From Tatlockia sp. (lineage in GTDB: Bacteria > Cyanobacteriota > Cyanobacteriia > Cyanobacteriales > Chroococcidiopsidaceae): DNA of 9,471 nt. Positions within the stretch are counted from its first letter, which is position 1, and each line of letters starts with the position of its first letter. A model generated the notes under the pieces. That model ran no database searches. It saw only the letters and a program-made list of their open reading frames with translations, and had not been told where the DNA came from. Below are positions 1-7,036 of this stretch, piece by piece. The stretch is from positions 1-9,471 of the forward strand of contig JACCVJ010000544.1 of assembly GCA_013698215.1 (NCBI GenBank), in the 5' to 3' direction. The translations under genes were made by a program, and so were the position numbers.

Positions 1-932
1 ATGCCTATTTAGTAACCGATGAACAAGGCATAATTCAAGAAGCAAACCACATAGCAGCGACTACATTAAACGTTCCGCAGCGCTTTTTAATAGGCAAGCC
101 CTTAGTAATATTTATAGCTGAAGAAAAAAGGCAATTATTTCATGACCAACTTACAGAGTTGCCAGAAGCTGACAATAAAACTAGATTAAAATTCCGGCTT
201 TTACCGCGAAATCTCCAGCCTTTTAATGCCGAATTGTTAGTATCTAAAATTAGTGATTGGGAAGGAAATGTAATCGGATTAAGGGTATGTATCTACGATA
301 TTGAAGATAAGCTGCAATTACAACCAAAAAATTCAACAATTACAAAATCCGCCCTCAATCCTCAAAAACAGACTTACTTAAAAGGTGAGATTATCCCGAT
401 TAAGTCTCAAGTTATTTGGCAAGTTTGCAAAGGATTAGTCAAACTTTCTACGGTGGGTGAAAATGGGGAAGAAGTATTGGTCGGTTTGATAGGTACTGAT
501 ATGATTTTTGGTGCAAACTTAACTCGCTTGCAAACTTATCAAGCTACAGCTTTATCAGAAGTCCAATTAGTAAGTATTCCTTGGGCGGAAATAGATAGTT
601 ATCATAGTGTAGATCAAAATACGATCGCCCAAATTAATCAGCGCTTGCAGCAAACAGAGGCGCTTTTAGCAATTTCTGGACAGCGCCGAGTAAAAGACCG
701 TTTTTACCAGCTTTTACAGTTATTAAAACAAGAAATTGGTCAGAAAGTAGAGTCAGGAACTCGCTTAAATATTCGTTTTACTCATCAAGATTTTGCCGAC
801 GCTTGTTCTACAACGAGGGTTACTATTACTCGGTTAATAGGAAAGCTGCAAAAAGAAGGAGAAATTAAAGTTGACTCTAAAAATCATTTAATTTTGTTAG
901 AGCAAAATTCTAGAAACTTAAAGTCAGCTTAA
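1..932 (+). CDS. PAS domain-containing Crp/Fnr-family (NtcA-like) transcriptional regulator, 5'-truncated by the window edge
   Basis: The frame is open from base 3 to a TAA at 930-932, giving 309 visible residues with no start; the true start lies upstream. Residues 1 to about 102 look like a PAS domain: an opening like YLVTDEQGIIQEAN, a middle RNLQPFNAELLVSKI and the closing strand GLRVCIYDIEDK, as in many cyanobacterial PAS modules. Residues about 122-210 resemble the beta-roll sensor of NtcA, including KGLVKLS and an FG pair at 169-170. R214 and E219 fall in an RLQQTE motif matching the NtcA helix RILQTE that contacts 2-oxoglutarate, as I recall that structure; the other NtcA pocket arginine appears to be Gln here. 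Residues about 260-282 form a winged helix-turn-helix whose recognition helix, STTRVTITR (269-277), is nearly that of NtcA. It is probably a DNA-binding regulator with an added sensory domain. Ligand and targets are unknown. The family call is firm; the NtcA-like ligand is inference. Confidence 0.88.
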   Translation, partial: AYLVTDEQGIIQEANHIAATTLNVPQRFLIGKPLVIFIAEEKRQLFHDQLTELPEADNKTRLKFRLLPRNLQPFNAELLVSKISDWEGNVIGLRVCIYDIEDKLQLQPKNSTITKSALNPQKQTYLKGEIIPIKSQVIWQVCKGLVKLSTVGENGEEVLVGLIGTDMIFGANLTRLQTYQATALSEVQLVSIPWAEIDSYHSVDQNTIAQINQRLQQTEALLAISGQRRVKDRFYQLLQLLKQEIGQKVESGTRLNIRFTHQDFADACSTTRVTITRLIGKLQKEGEIKVDSKNHLILLEQNSRNLKSA

Positions 933-2044
933 CTTCGGTGATAGCGCATTCCTGGCAACTGCGAGACTAATCCCATAAGTTCTAGTTGCAATAAAGCACT
1001 AGAAACTTCGCCAACAGACTGATTAGTTTGCTGTACAATTAGATCCATTGGCATAGCAACATCGGCGATCGCTTCCCATACCTGTTTGAGTTCTGGTGCT
1101 AAATTTATCTCCAACAACTCTAATTGCTGCGGTGGTGGGTCAAAATCAAGTTGAGGCATCGCACCAAGCATTTTTAGTAGATAATCAATGCCGAGGATGA
1201 TTGTACCGCCATTGCTAATTAGTTCTAAACAGCCATGCGATCGCTCGTTATCCAAACTTCCCGGCAAAACATACACATCTCGACAAAAATCATTAGCAAA
1301 TCTGGCTGTAATTAACGCCCCCGATCTAGTTGGTGCTTCGATAACTATTACCGCCCTACTCATTCCGGCAATAATTCGGTTGCGTTGAGGAAAATGAGGG
1401 CGATCGGGTGGTGTTTTGGCGCTGTACTCGCTGACAACTAATCCTTGAGACAAAATTTGCTGATAAAGTTCTTTGTTGCGTGCCGGATATACGACATCAA
1501 CCCCCGTACCTAATACCGCGATCGTTCTACCTCCAGCTTCAAGAGTGCCTAAGTGCGCGTCAGTATCAATCCCTTCTGCCATCCCTGAAACCACCGTAAA
1601 GCCGCTTTTAGCTAGGGCTGTGCTGATTTTTCTCGTCCAGCGCTTGCCGTATTCTGACGGATGACGAGTACCCACAATTCCCACTAGGGGAACAGCACCT
1701 TGATTTTCAGCTACTTCTACTTTGCCTCGATAGTATAAAACAGGCGGAGGACTAGCGGTTTCCAGGAGTAATCGGGGATAAATATCTGTTTGGTTTGGAG
1801 TCCAAAAATTAGGATTTTGCGCTTGGTGCTGTAAAAATAATTTTTCAGGATCTATACTCGACTTTTGCAGTACAATTTCGCCAATGGTTTGCAATCCCAA
1901 CCCTTCCACCTGCAATAGTTGCTCCCTTGAAGCTGACCAAGCGGCGGCTAACGTCCCAAAATGCTGTTGCAAGCGTTTAATCAAAATGGAACCAATGCCG
2001 TTAATCTGCGTCCATGCTATCCAAAAAGCTTGTTCTTCTACCAA
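929..2044 (-). CDS. dprA: DNA-processing protein DprA (Smf), single-strand DNA-binding RecA loader
   Basis: DprA binds incoming single-stranded DNA during natural transformation and loads RecA on it in the cytoplasm. From the chosen start the protein has 371 residues. An N-terminal helix-hairpin-helix region (about 10-60, with INGIGSILIKRL) precedes the Rossmann-like DprA core (about 100-290), which carries VGTRHPS (124-130), SGMAEGIDTDAH (153-164), FPQRNRIIAG (218-227) and RSGALITA (240-247). A C-terminal winged helix of the DprA type follows (about 312-371). No ATG lies upstream of the core. I chose TTG at 2044 because AAGAGGA sits just before it and the product then begins MVEEQAFW, as is usual for cyanobacterial DprA. 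An in-frame TTG at 2128 would add 28 residues, lacks a ribosome binding site, and its extension does not look conserved. The stop overlaps that of the convergent regulator gene in a shared TTAA. The gene appears intact. Confidence 0.95.
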   Translation of the reverse strand: MVEEQAFWIAWTQINGIGSILIKRLQQHFGTLAAAWSASREQLLQVEGLGLQTIGEIVLQKSSIDPEKLFLQHQAQNPNFWTPNQTDIYPRLLLETASPPPVLYYRGKVEVAENQGAVPLVGIVGTRHPSEYGKRWTRKISTALAKSGFTVVSGMAEGIDTDAHLGTLEAGGRTIAVLGTGVDVVYPARNKELYQQILSQGLVVSEYSAKTPPDRPHFPQRNRIIAGMSRAVIVIEAPTRSGALITARFANDFCRDVYVLPGSLDNERSHGCLELISNGGTIILGIDYLLKMLGAMPQLDFDPPPQQLELLEINLAPELKQVWEAIADVAMPMDLIVQQTNQSVGEVSSALLQLELMGLVSQLPGMRYHRS

Positions 2045-2159
2045 TTTATCCTCTTTTCCTGGGCTAATTGCGATCGCATCGAAAACACAAATACTCTTAA
2101 ATACTTCATAATTATCAATAACTTTCAAGGTTATACTTAAAATAATTTTATTTTTTGAG

Positions 2160-2168
2160 ATTTTAACA
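2160..2168 (-). promoter_or_regulatory. Candidate extended -10 promoter for dprA
   Basis: Reading the minus strand, TGT is followed by TAAAAT (bases 2165 down to 2160), an extended -10 element. TTGATG lies 15 bases further upstream as a weak -35; that spacing is short. This would start transcription near 2153, leaving a leader of roughly 110 bases before the TTG at 2044. It is a sequence match only. Confidence 0.3.
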
Positions 2169-2299
2169 GTTCTTATTACCCATCAATGAGTTTAGATAGA
2201 AAGCAAAGCCGCTTACTAGCACTACAAATACGACTTACTTCCGCTTTGTCTCAACTTTAATAACAATTTAATTGGTGCATTATTTTGCAGGCTACCAAA

Positions 2300-5002
2300 A
2301 TGCGATCGCCACTAAAAAACCATGATGTTAATTTGATAAAACAGACTAAAAAAAGTAAGTCCAAAAGGCTCCATCATCAAACACGCAGTATATTTTGTGT
2401 ATCATTATTTACATTAATTAGTGTTTTTTATGCTACAGCTTCAACTATATTATCTAGCAGTCTAGAAAAAATAGAGAAACAAGACTCTAAGCAATTAGTT
2501 GTAGGAGTTACGGGGGTTTTTACTCAAAATATTGAAGATTTTAGCAATCGCCATCTTGATTGGTCAGCTTGGGATGATACTTACAATTTTATTATTGATG
2601 GAAATCAACAATATATTAATTCAAACTTGACTAACGAAGAAATTGCCTTTTTAGACATGAATTTAGTAATTTATATTAACTCGAACGGCAAAATAATTTA
2701 TGGTACGGGGTTCGATCTAAATAATAAACAAAAAACTAGAATACCTGGAACAATTAGCAAAAGTATCGAGCCAAACAATATTTTGTTGCAGCCCTCTAAT
2801 CCAAATAAAAGTTTAACGGGGATAGTGGCAATACCCGAAGGTTTGATGCGAATTTCTTCTCAACCAATTTTAAATAGCCAAGGTGAAGGAACACCAAGGG
2901 GAAGATTAATTTTTGGGCGGTATATAGATACTAAAATAACCGCTAAATTAGCTAAAGCAACCCGTTTATCGTTGACAATGCAAGCTTTAAATGACAATAA
3001 TTTATCTTCAGATTTACAAATTGCTCGTGCAAATCTATCCGCAAAAAACCCAATTTTTGTTAAATCGTTAAGTAAAGAAGTTATCGCTGGGTACGCTTTA
3101 TTAAGTGATATTTACGGTCAGCCAGCAGCAATAATACGGGTAAATAATTCTAGAGATACTTATAATATTCAAACTAAAAAAAGCTTAAGTTACCTTCTAA
3201 TAGCCCTGTGCATTATTGGATTATTATTTGGTGCGATCGCTCTACCAATGTTAGAACGTTTGTTATTATTTTATTACGAACGACAGGAGCGAGAAAAACG
3301 CTATCTTGCAGTGGTTACTCAAGCTTCTGAAGGGATTATTTTAGTTGATGCTGGTAGCAAGAGTTTTATTGAGGCTAACAAGGCTTTACTTGATTTGCTG
3401 GGCTTTTCTTGGCAAGAATTGCAGCAAAAAACGCTTTATGACGTTATAGTAGGCGATCGCCAGCAAATTGATAATGCTATTAATAATATTGCCGAAACTA
3501 ATGTTCCTGTGGGCGGTGAATGGCAGTTTTATCATAAGTATCATTTGCCCATTGATGTCGAATTTAGCGCAAATGCGATCGCCTACGAAGAAAAAGACGC
3601 TTTGTGTATTGTGCTTCGAGATATTAGAATTCGCAAACAAGCTGAAACTACTCTACGAGAAAGCGAAAAACGTCTATCTTGGCAAGCTACCCACGATCCC
3701 TTGACAGAATTATTAAATAGACGTGCTTTTGAGCAAAGTTTGGAACAAGCTTTATTATCTACTAAAAGTTCGCAACCACAACATATTTTGTGTTACTTAG
3801 ACCTCGATCGCTTTAAAGTTGTCAATGATACTTGTGGTCATATAGCAGGCGATGAATTGTTAAAACAAGTTAGCAATTTATTTCAAATCAGCTTGCGAAA
3901 AACTGACACATTAGCGCGTTTAGGCGGAGATGAATTTGGAATTTTACTTTACAGTTGCCCCCTAGATCGAGCCGTAGAAATTGCTGATACTTTAAGAGAG
4001 CGTGTTTCTCAATTTACTTTTTCCTGGCGCAACCAAACATTTTCTATTGGTGTAAGTATTGGCATAGCTGCTATTAATGATAGTTTTGAAAATATAGATA
4101 TGGCTTTAAGTGCAGCCGATAGCGCTTGTTATACTGCTAAAAAGAAGGGTAGGAACCAAGTACATATTTATAATAATAGTGAAAGTGAATTAGTACAAAG
4201 ATTAACTGAGACGCAGTGGGGGTTAATTATTCCTCAAGCACTCTTAAATGATCATTTCCGCCTTTGCTATCAAAAAATTGTCCCAATTGAAAATAGCAAT
4301 ATAAAACAAGAACATTATGAAGTTCTTTTACGTTTAGAAGACAAAAGTGGTAATATCATACTACCAATGGAGTTTTTACCCGCCGCCGAAAGATACAATT
4401 TGATGCAACAGATTGATCGGTGGGTAATTGCTACGCTTTTTGCTCATTTAGAGCAGCAATATCAAACAGTTTGGGAATCCTGCCCTATTGAAACTTTACC
4501 AAATTTGTATGCAGTAAATTTATCTGGAGCTAGTATTAACGACGCTCAGTTTTTTGCCTTTGTGCAACAACAATTTGCCAGGACAAATATTCCTCCAGAA
4601 ATTATTTGTTTTGAAATTACAGAAACCATCGCCATAACAAATTTAAATAAAGCGGCGGAATTGATTAATAAGTTAAAACTAATTGGCTGTCGATTTGCCT
4701 TGGATGATTTTGGCAGTGGAATGTCATCTTTTGCGTATCTCAAAGCTTTACCTGTAGATTATGTAAAAATTGATGGGGCTTTTATTCAAGAAATTACAGA
4801 AAATGCGATCGCCCTAGAAATGGTAGAGTCTATTAAACGCATTGCAGCAGTGATGGGAATCCAAACCATTGCAGAGTTTGTTGAAACTGAGGAAATTTAC
4901 CAAAAACTTCAAGCTCTTGGGGTAGATTATGCCCAAGGCTACGCCATTGCTAAACCCTGCGCCTTAGATATCAGCAGCCAAAAAAGTAACATCTCTAGTT
5001 AA
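2300..5002 (+). CDS. CHASE4-PAS-GGDEF-EAL membrane protein, c-di-GMP cyclase/phosphodiesterase
   Basis: A 900-residue inner-membrane signalling enzyme. Order: basic N-terminus, membrane helix at about 30-52, extracytoplasmic CHASE4-type sensor at about 62-283 with the hallmark DWSAWDDTYNF (87-97), second membrane helix at about 297-323, PAS at 333-447, GGDEF at 461-623, EAL at 637-888. The cyclase site reads GGDEF (542-546) and is preceded by an RxxD product-inhibition site, RKTD (533-536). The EAL motif is the EVL variant (674-676, in EVLLRL). Other phosphodiesterase residues are present: N in YAVNLSG, E in FEITET, DDFGSG (802-807), K in VKIDG, and AEFVE with QGY near the end. Both activities therefore look possible; which one dominates cannot be read from sequence. 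I chose the ATG at 2300, with CAGG 8 bases upstream, over a TTG at 2285. The GNAT gene begins 33 bases after the stop, suggesting co-transcription. Confidence 0.95.
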   Translation: MRSPLKNHDVNLIKQTKKSKSKRLHHQTRSIFCVSLFTLISVFYATASTILSSSLEKIEKQDSKQLVVGVTGVFTQNIEDFSNRHLDWSAWDDTYNFIIDGNQQYINSNLTNEEIAFLDMNLVIYINSNGKIIYGTGFDLNNKQKTRIPGTISKSIEPNNILLQPSNPNKSLTGIVAIPEGLMRISSQPILNSQGEGTPRGRLIFGRYIDTKITAKLAKATRLSLTMQALNDNNLSSDLQIARANLSAKNPIFVKSLSKEVIAGYALLSDIYGQPAAIIRVNNSRDTYNIQTKKSLSYLLIALCIIGLLFGAIALPMLERLLLFYYERQEREKRYLAVVTQASEGIILVDAGSKSFIEANKALLDLLGFSWQELQQKTLYDVIVGDRQQIDNAINNIAETNVPVGGEWQFYHKYHLPIDVEFSANAIAYEEKDALCIVLRDIRIRKQAETTLRESEKRLSWQATHDPLTELLNRRAFEQSLEQALLSTKSSQPQHILCYLDLDRFKVVNDTCGHIAGDELLKQVSNLFQISLRKTDTLARLGGDEFGILLYSCPLDRAVEIADTLRERVSQFTFSWRNQTFSIGVSIGIAAINDSFENIDMALSAADSACYTAKKKGRNQVHIYNNSESELVQRLTETQWGLIIPQALLNDHFRLCYQKIVPIENSNIKQEHYEVLLRLEDKSGNIILPMEFLPAAERYNLMQQIDRWVIATLFAHLEQQYQTVWESCPIETLPNLYAVNLSGASINDAQFFAFVQQQFARTNIPPEIICFEITETIAITNLNKAAELINKLKLIGCRFALDDFGSGMSSFAYLKALPVDYVKIDGAFIQEITENAIALEMVESIKRIAAVMGIQTIAEFVETEEIYQKLQALGVDYAQGYAIAKPCALDISSQKSNISS

Positions 5003-5035
5003 AATCTAAAAGCAATCGTGAAGGTGTTTTTAACT

Positions 5036-5530
5036 ATGGATTTGAGATTACGTCAAGTAGAACCGGATGACGTAGGCACTTTGTTTAGTTTGATCCAAGC
5101 GCTGGCGGAGTACGAAAAGTTAGCTAGAGCGGTTACTGGAAATGTAGAAGCTTTGCAGGAACATTTGTTTGGTTCCCATCCTTACGTTGAGGCAATAATT
5201 GCCGAGTATGCTGGAGAAACCGCCGGATTTGCCCTATTTTTTCCCAATTATTCCACATTTCTCACTCAGCCAGGAATGTATTTAGAAGACTTATTTGTTT
5301 TACCTAAGTACCGCCGTAAAGGCATTGGTCAAGAGATTTTAGGTTATTTAGCCAACCTTGCGCTAAAGCGCGGCTATGGAAGATTAGAGTGGAGCGTTTT
5401 AGATTGGAATAGAGATGCGATCGCCTTTTACGAGCAGATGGGAGCAGAAGTGCTACCAGACTGGCGCATTTGCCGAGTTACAGGGGAATTACTAAGTCAG
5501 TTATCAACTAAGGGGAGGAATAAACCTTGA
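5036..5530 (+). CDS. GNAT family N-acetyltransferase, SSAT/diamine acetyltransferase-like
   Basis: A 164-residue cytoplasmic enzyme expected to transfer an acetyl group from acetyl-CoA to an amine. The fold is a single GNAT domain. The acetyl-CoA loop is RRKGIG (93-98, the RxxGxG pattern). The preceding strand MYLEDLFV contains E84, matching the LYLEDFFV strand of eukaryotic spermidine/spermine acetyltransferase (SSAT). LDWNRDAIAFYEQMGA (122-137) matches the SSAT segment with the proposed acid Tyr, here Y132. Similarity runs end to end, so a polyamine, diamine or thialysine-type substrate is the best guess, but the substrate is inference. ATG at 5036 gives the typical start MDLRLRQ and follows AAGG at 5021-5024; a GTG at 5018 would add six residues without a good ribosome binding site. 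It lies 33 bases after the c-di-GMP gene and overlaps the next gene by its stop. Confidence 0.92.
   Translation: MDLRLRQVEPDDVGTLFSLIQALAEYEKLARAVTGNVEALQEHLFGSHPYVEAIIAEYAGETAGFALFFPNYSTFLTQPGMYLEDLFVLPKYRRKGIGQEILGYLANLALKRGYGRLEWSVLDWNRDAIAFYEQMGAEVLPDWRICRVTGELLSQLSTKGRNKP
5512..5519 (+). promoter_or_regulatory. Strong Shine-Dalgarno site for the TTG-started small gene
   Basis: GGGGAGGA ends 7 bases before the TTG at 5527. It is the best ribosome binding site in the window and decides the start of the 68-residue gene, whose TTG overlaps the TGA stop of the acetyltransferase in TTGA. Confidence 0.7.
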
Positions 5531-5733
5531 TTATTTGGGTAAATGAACAAATTGATCCATCGGGAATGATTCATGCTTGCATAGCTTGCCAGGATGAAGT
5601 ACAGGCAAAAGATTGTCATGACTCTTTTGCTAATAATTTAACCGATGGGCAAAAAGCCGCCGGATGGGTAGCAAATATGCGAACCGTAGCAACCTGGGAT
5701 GAAGTACCAGTTAATGCTTTGAAATTAGACTAA
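5527..5733 (+). CDS. Small conserved-looking Cys-rich protein of unknown function (68 aa)
   Basis: I cannot give this gene a function. The product is 68 residues, soluble, with no signal peptide or membrane segment. It starts MIIWVNEQIDP and carries H16, a CxxC pair (C18, C21) and C30-H31, a grouping that could bind a metal or be redox-active. The second half (GQKAAGWVANMRTVATWDEVP) is rich in small and aromatic residues. The TTG start at 5527 overlaps the upstream TGA stop and follows a near-perfect Shine-Dalgarno, so translation is probably coupled to the acetyltransferase. Composition and the strong signal argue for a real gene. Its stop overlaps that of the convergent channel gene. I believe similar short proteins occur across cyanobacteria, but that is memory and was not checked. 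Confidence 0.8.
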   Translation: MIIWVNEQIDPSGMIHACIACQDEVQAKDCHDSFANNLTDGQKAAGWVANMRTVATWDEVPVNALKLD

Positions 5734-6803
5734 TTGTTAGTTCCGTGCTTAGGCGGACGCGGAATGGGATGATCAATTGGGCCTAAAATTTGATTAATTT
5801 GTCGCAACTGTTCCGCCGTACCCATACAAATTAGCAAGTCTCCCGCCATTAAAATAGTTTCCGCCGTCGGCCCACCGATCAAGCTCCCATCAACCCGACG
5901 AATAGCTAGTACCAAAGCCCCCGACTGACTCCGCAACCTTGCTTCTTTTAGGGATTGACCAATACAAGGACAAACCGCCGGATCTAGACGGTATTCTTCC
6001 ATATACAACTCTCGATCGGCTCCCGTGAGGATACCATCGACAAAATCCATTACTTGAGGTCTGAGTGCCGCCGCAGCCATCCTTTTACCACCAGTGATGT
6101 AGGGAGAAACCACAGCGTCGGCTCCTGCCCGTTGCAGCTTCTGCAACGCTTCTCTGTTACTCGCGCGGGCGATCGCCCGAATGTTGGGATTTAAAGTTTT
6201 TGCCGACAGCACGGTATACAAATTTTCAGCATCGGAAGGCAACGCCGCAACCAACCCTACTGCCCTTTCAATGCCAACTTTGTGCAGAGTTTCATCTAAG
6301 GTAGCATCTCCTTGAACTGCAATATGTCCCAATTGCTGCGCCATTTGAATTGAAGCAATATTTAAGTCAACAGTGACAAATAAAACTCCCTCCGCAGCAA
6401 ATTCTAAAGCCACTTGTTGCCCGATGCGTCCGCAACCACAGATAATATAATGTCCTGTAAGTGATTCCATTGCCCGCTGTTGTTGCCTAAGTCTAATTCC
6501 TTCTTGAAAGTAACCTCCAATTAGAGCTTCTGTAAAACGATTAACAATATAACCAATCGTAACCACTCCCATTAAGATCAGGGAGATAGTAAACAAACGT
6601 CCCCGGTTGCCTAAAGGGTTAATCTCCCCAAAACCAACAGTAGCAAGAGTAATCACGGTCATGTAAGCCGCATCTTCCCACGTCCATCCTTCTACCAGCC
6701 AGTACCACAAAGTGCCAATTAGAAAGACACAGCCAAGGGCTACAGCACCAGCAAATAACTCTTTTTGGATGCGGTGATATTTTTGCTCGAAGGTTGAGTA
6801 CAC
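5730..6803 (-). CDS. Two-helix potassium channel with cytoplasmic RCK (TrkA-N/TrkA-C) domains
   Basis: A 357-residue inner-membrane potassium channel subunit of the MthK-like plan. The first helix spans about 16-37, the pore helix is followed by the filter TVGFGE (55-60; compare the classic TVGYGD), and the second helix spans about 69-92. A RCK/TrkA-N Rossmann domain follows (about 117-235), with the nucleotide loop GCGRIG (123-128) and the strand-ending acid D146. A TrkA-C-type domain occupies about 270-335. RCK domains usually gate in response to nucleotides or calcium; which ligand applies here is unknown. The only in-frame start upstream of the first helix is GTG at 6803, since TAA occurs in frame at 6822-6824; a clear Shine-Dalgarno is absent. 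A TATAAT at 6835-6840 lies just upstream. The gene converges on the operon to its left, with stops overlapping in CTAA. Confidence 0.93.
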   Translation of the reverse strand: MYSTFEQKYHRIQKELFAGAVALGCVFLIGTLWYWLVEGWTWEDAAYMTVITLATVGFGEINPLGNRGRLFTISLILMGVVTIGYIVNRFTEALIGGYFQEGIRLRQQQRAMESLTGHYIICGCGRIGQQVALEFAAEGVLFVTVDLNIASIQMAQQLGHIAVQGDATLDETLHKVGIERAVGLVAALPSDAENLYTVLSAKTLNPNIRAIARASNREALQKLQRAGADAVVSPYITGGKRMAAAALRPQVMDFVDGILTGADRELYMEEYRLDPAVCPCIGQSLKEARLRSQSGALVLAIRRVDGSLIGGPTAETILMAGDLLICMGTAEQLRQINQILGPIDHPIPRPPKHGTNN

Positions 6804-6834
6804 AAGTGTTTGCCGTCGCGGTTAGCTTTGTTGG

Positions 6835-6840
6835 ATTATA
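6835..6840 (-). promoter_or_regulatory. Candidate -10 element (TATAAT) for the potassium channel gene
   Basis: On the minus strand bases 6840-6835 read TATAAT exactly, 31 bases before the GTG start at 6803, implying a leader of about 25 bases. Only weak -35 matches (TTTACT/TTACTT) occur, at 19 to 20 bases spacing. The rest of 6804-7036, shared with argD, holds one HIP1 copy (6926-6933); I find no clear argD promoter or canonical NtcA site there. Confidence 0.4.
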
Positions 6841-7024
6841 CGAGATTGCTTTATGTAATAAGTAAAGGTATGGTTTGAGCAACCTTAAAAATTCTAGAGT
6901 CAAATTCAGCCGACTTTAGTTTTAGGCGATCGCCAAATTTCTGGGTAAATATCGCTAGTTGAATCAAATCAAACAAAAGTTTTAGTTGCCAGCGATTAAA
7001 CTTGATAAAAATAAATAACCATTT

Positions 7025-7030
7025 AAGGGG
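7025..7030 (+). promoter_or_regulatory. Shine-Dalgarno site of argD
   Basis: AAGGGG ends 6 bases before the ATG at 7037 and supports that start over any alternative. Confidence 0.6.
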
Positions 7031-7036
7031 TAATTA

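Noticed and set aside
159..932. A complete gene starting at TTG 159
   Set aside because: The same frame is open to the left edge and the upstream residues complete a PAS domain, so 159 is an internal leucine codon, not a start.
2204..2248. Inverted repeat CAAAGC/GCTTTG in the same spacer as a terminator or riboswitch stem
   Set aside because: Only six pairs across a loop of about 33 bases and no T run or known aptamer pattern.
2186..2260. A 24-residue ORF (ATG 2186 to TAA 2260) in the dprA/c-di-GMP gene spacer
   Set aside because: No ribosome binding site, very short, and no recognisable sequence; more likely chance in the leader.
6130..6148. Perfect hairpin CGTTGCAG/CTGCAACG with a three-base loop
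   Set aside because: It lies inside the channel coding region where a Leu-Gln-Lys-Leu-Gln repeat creates it, and has no T run; probably coincidental.
6986..7012. TTGCCA with a downstream TAAAAA as an argD promoter
   Set aside because: The spacer is only 14 bases and no good -10 exists at 16 to 18 bases.
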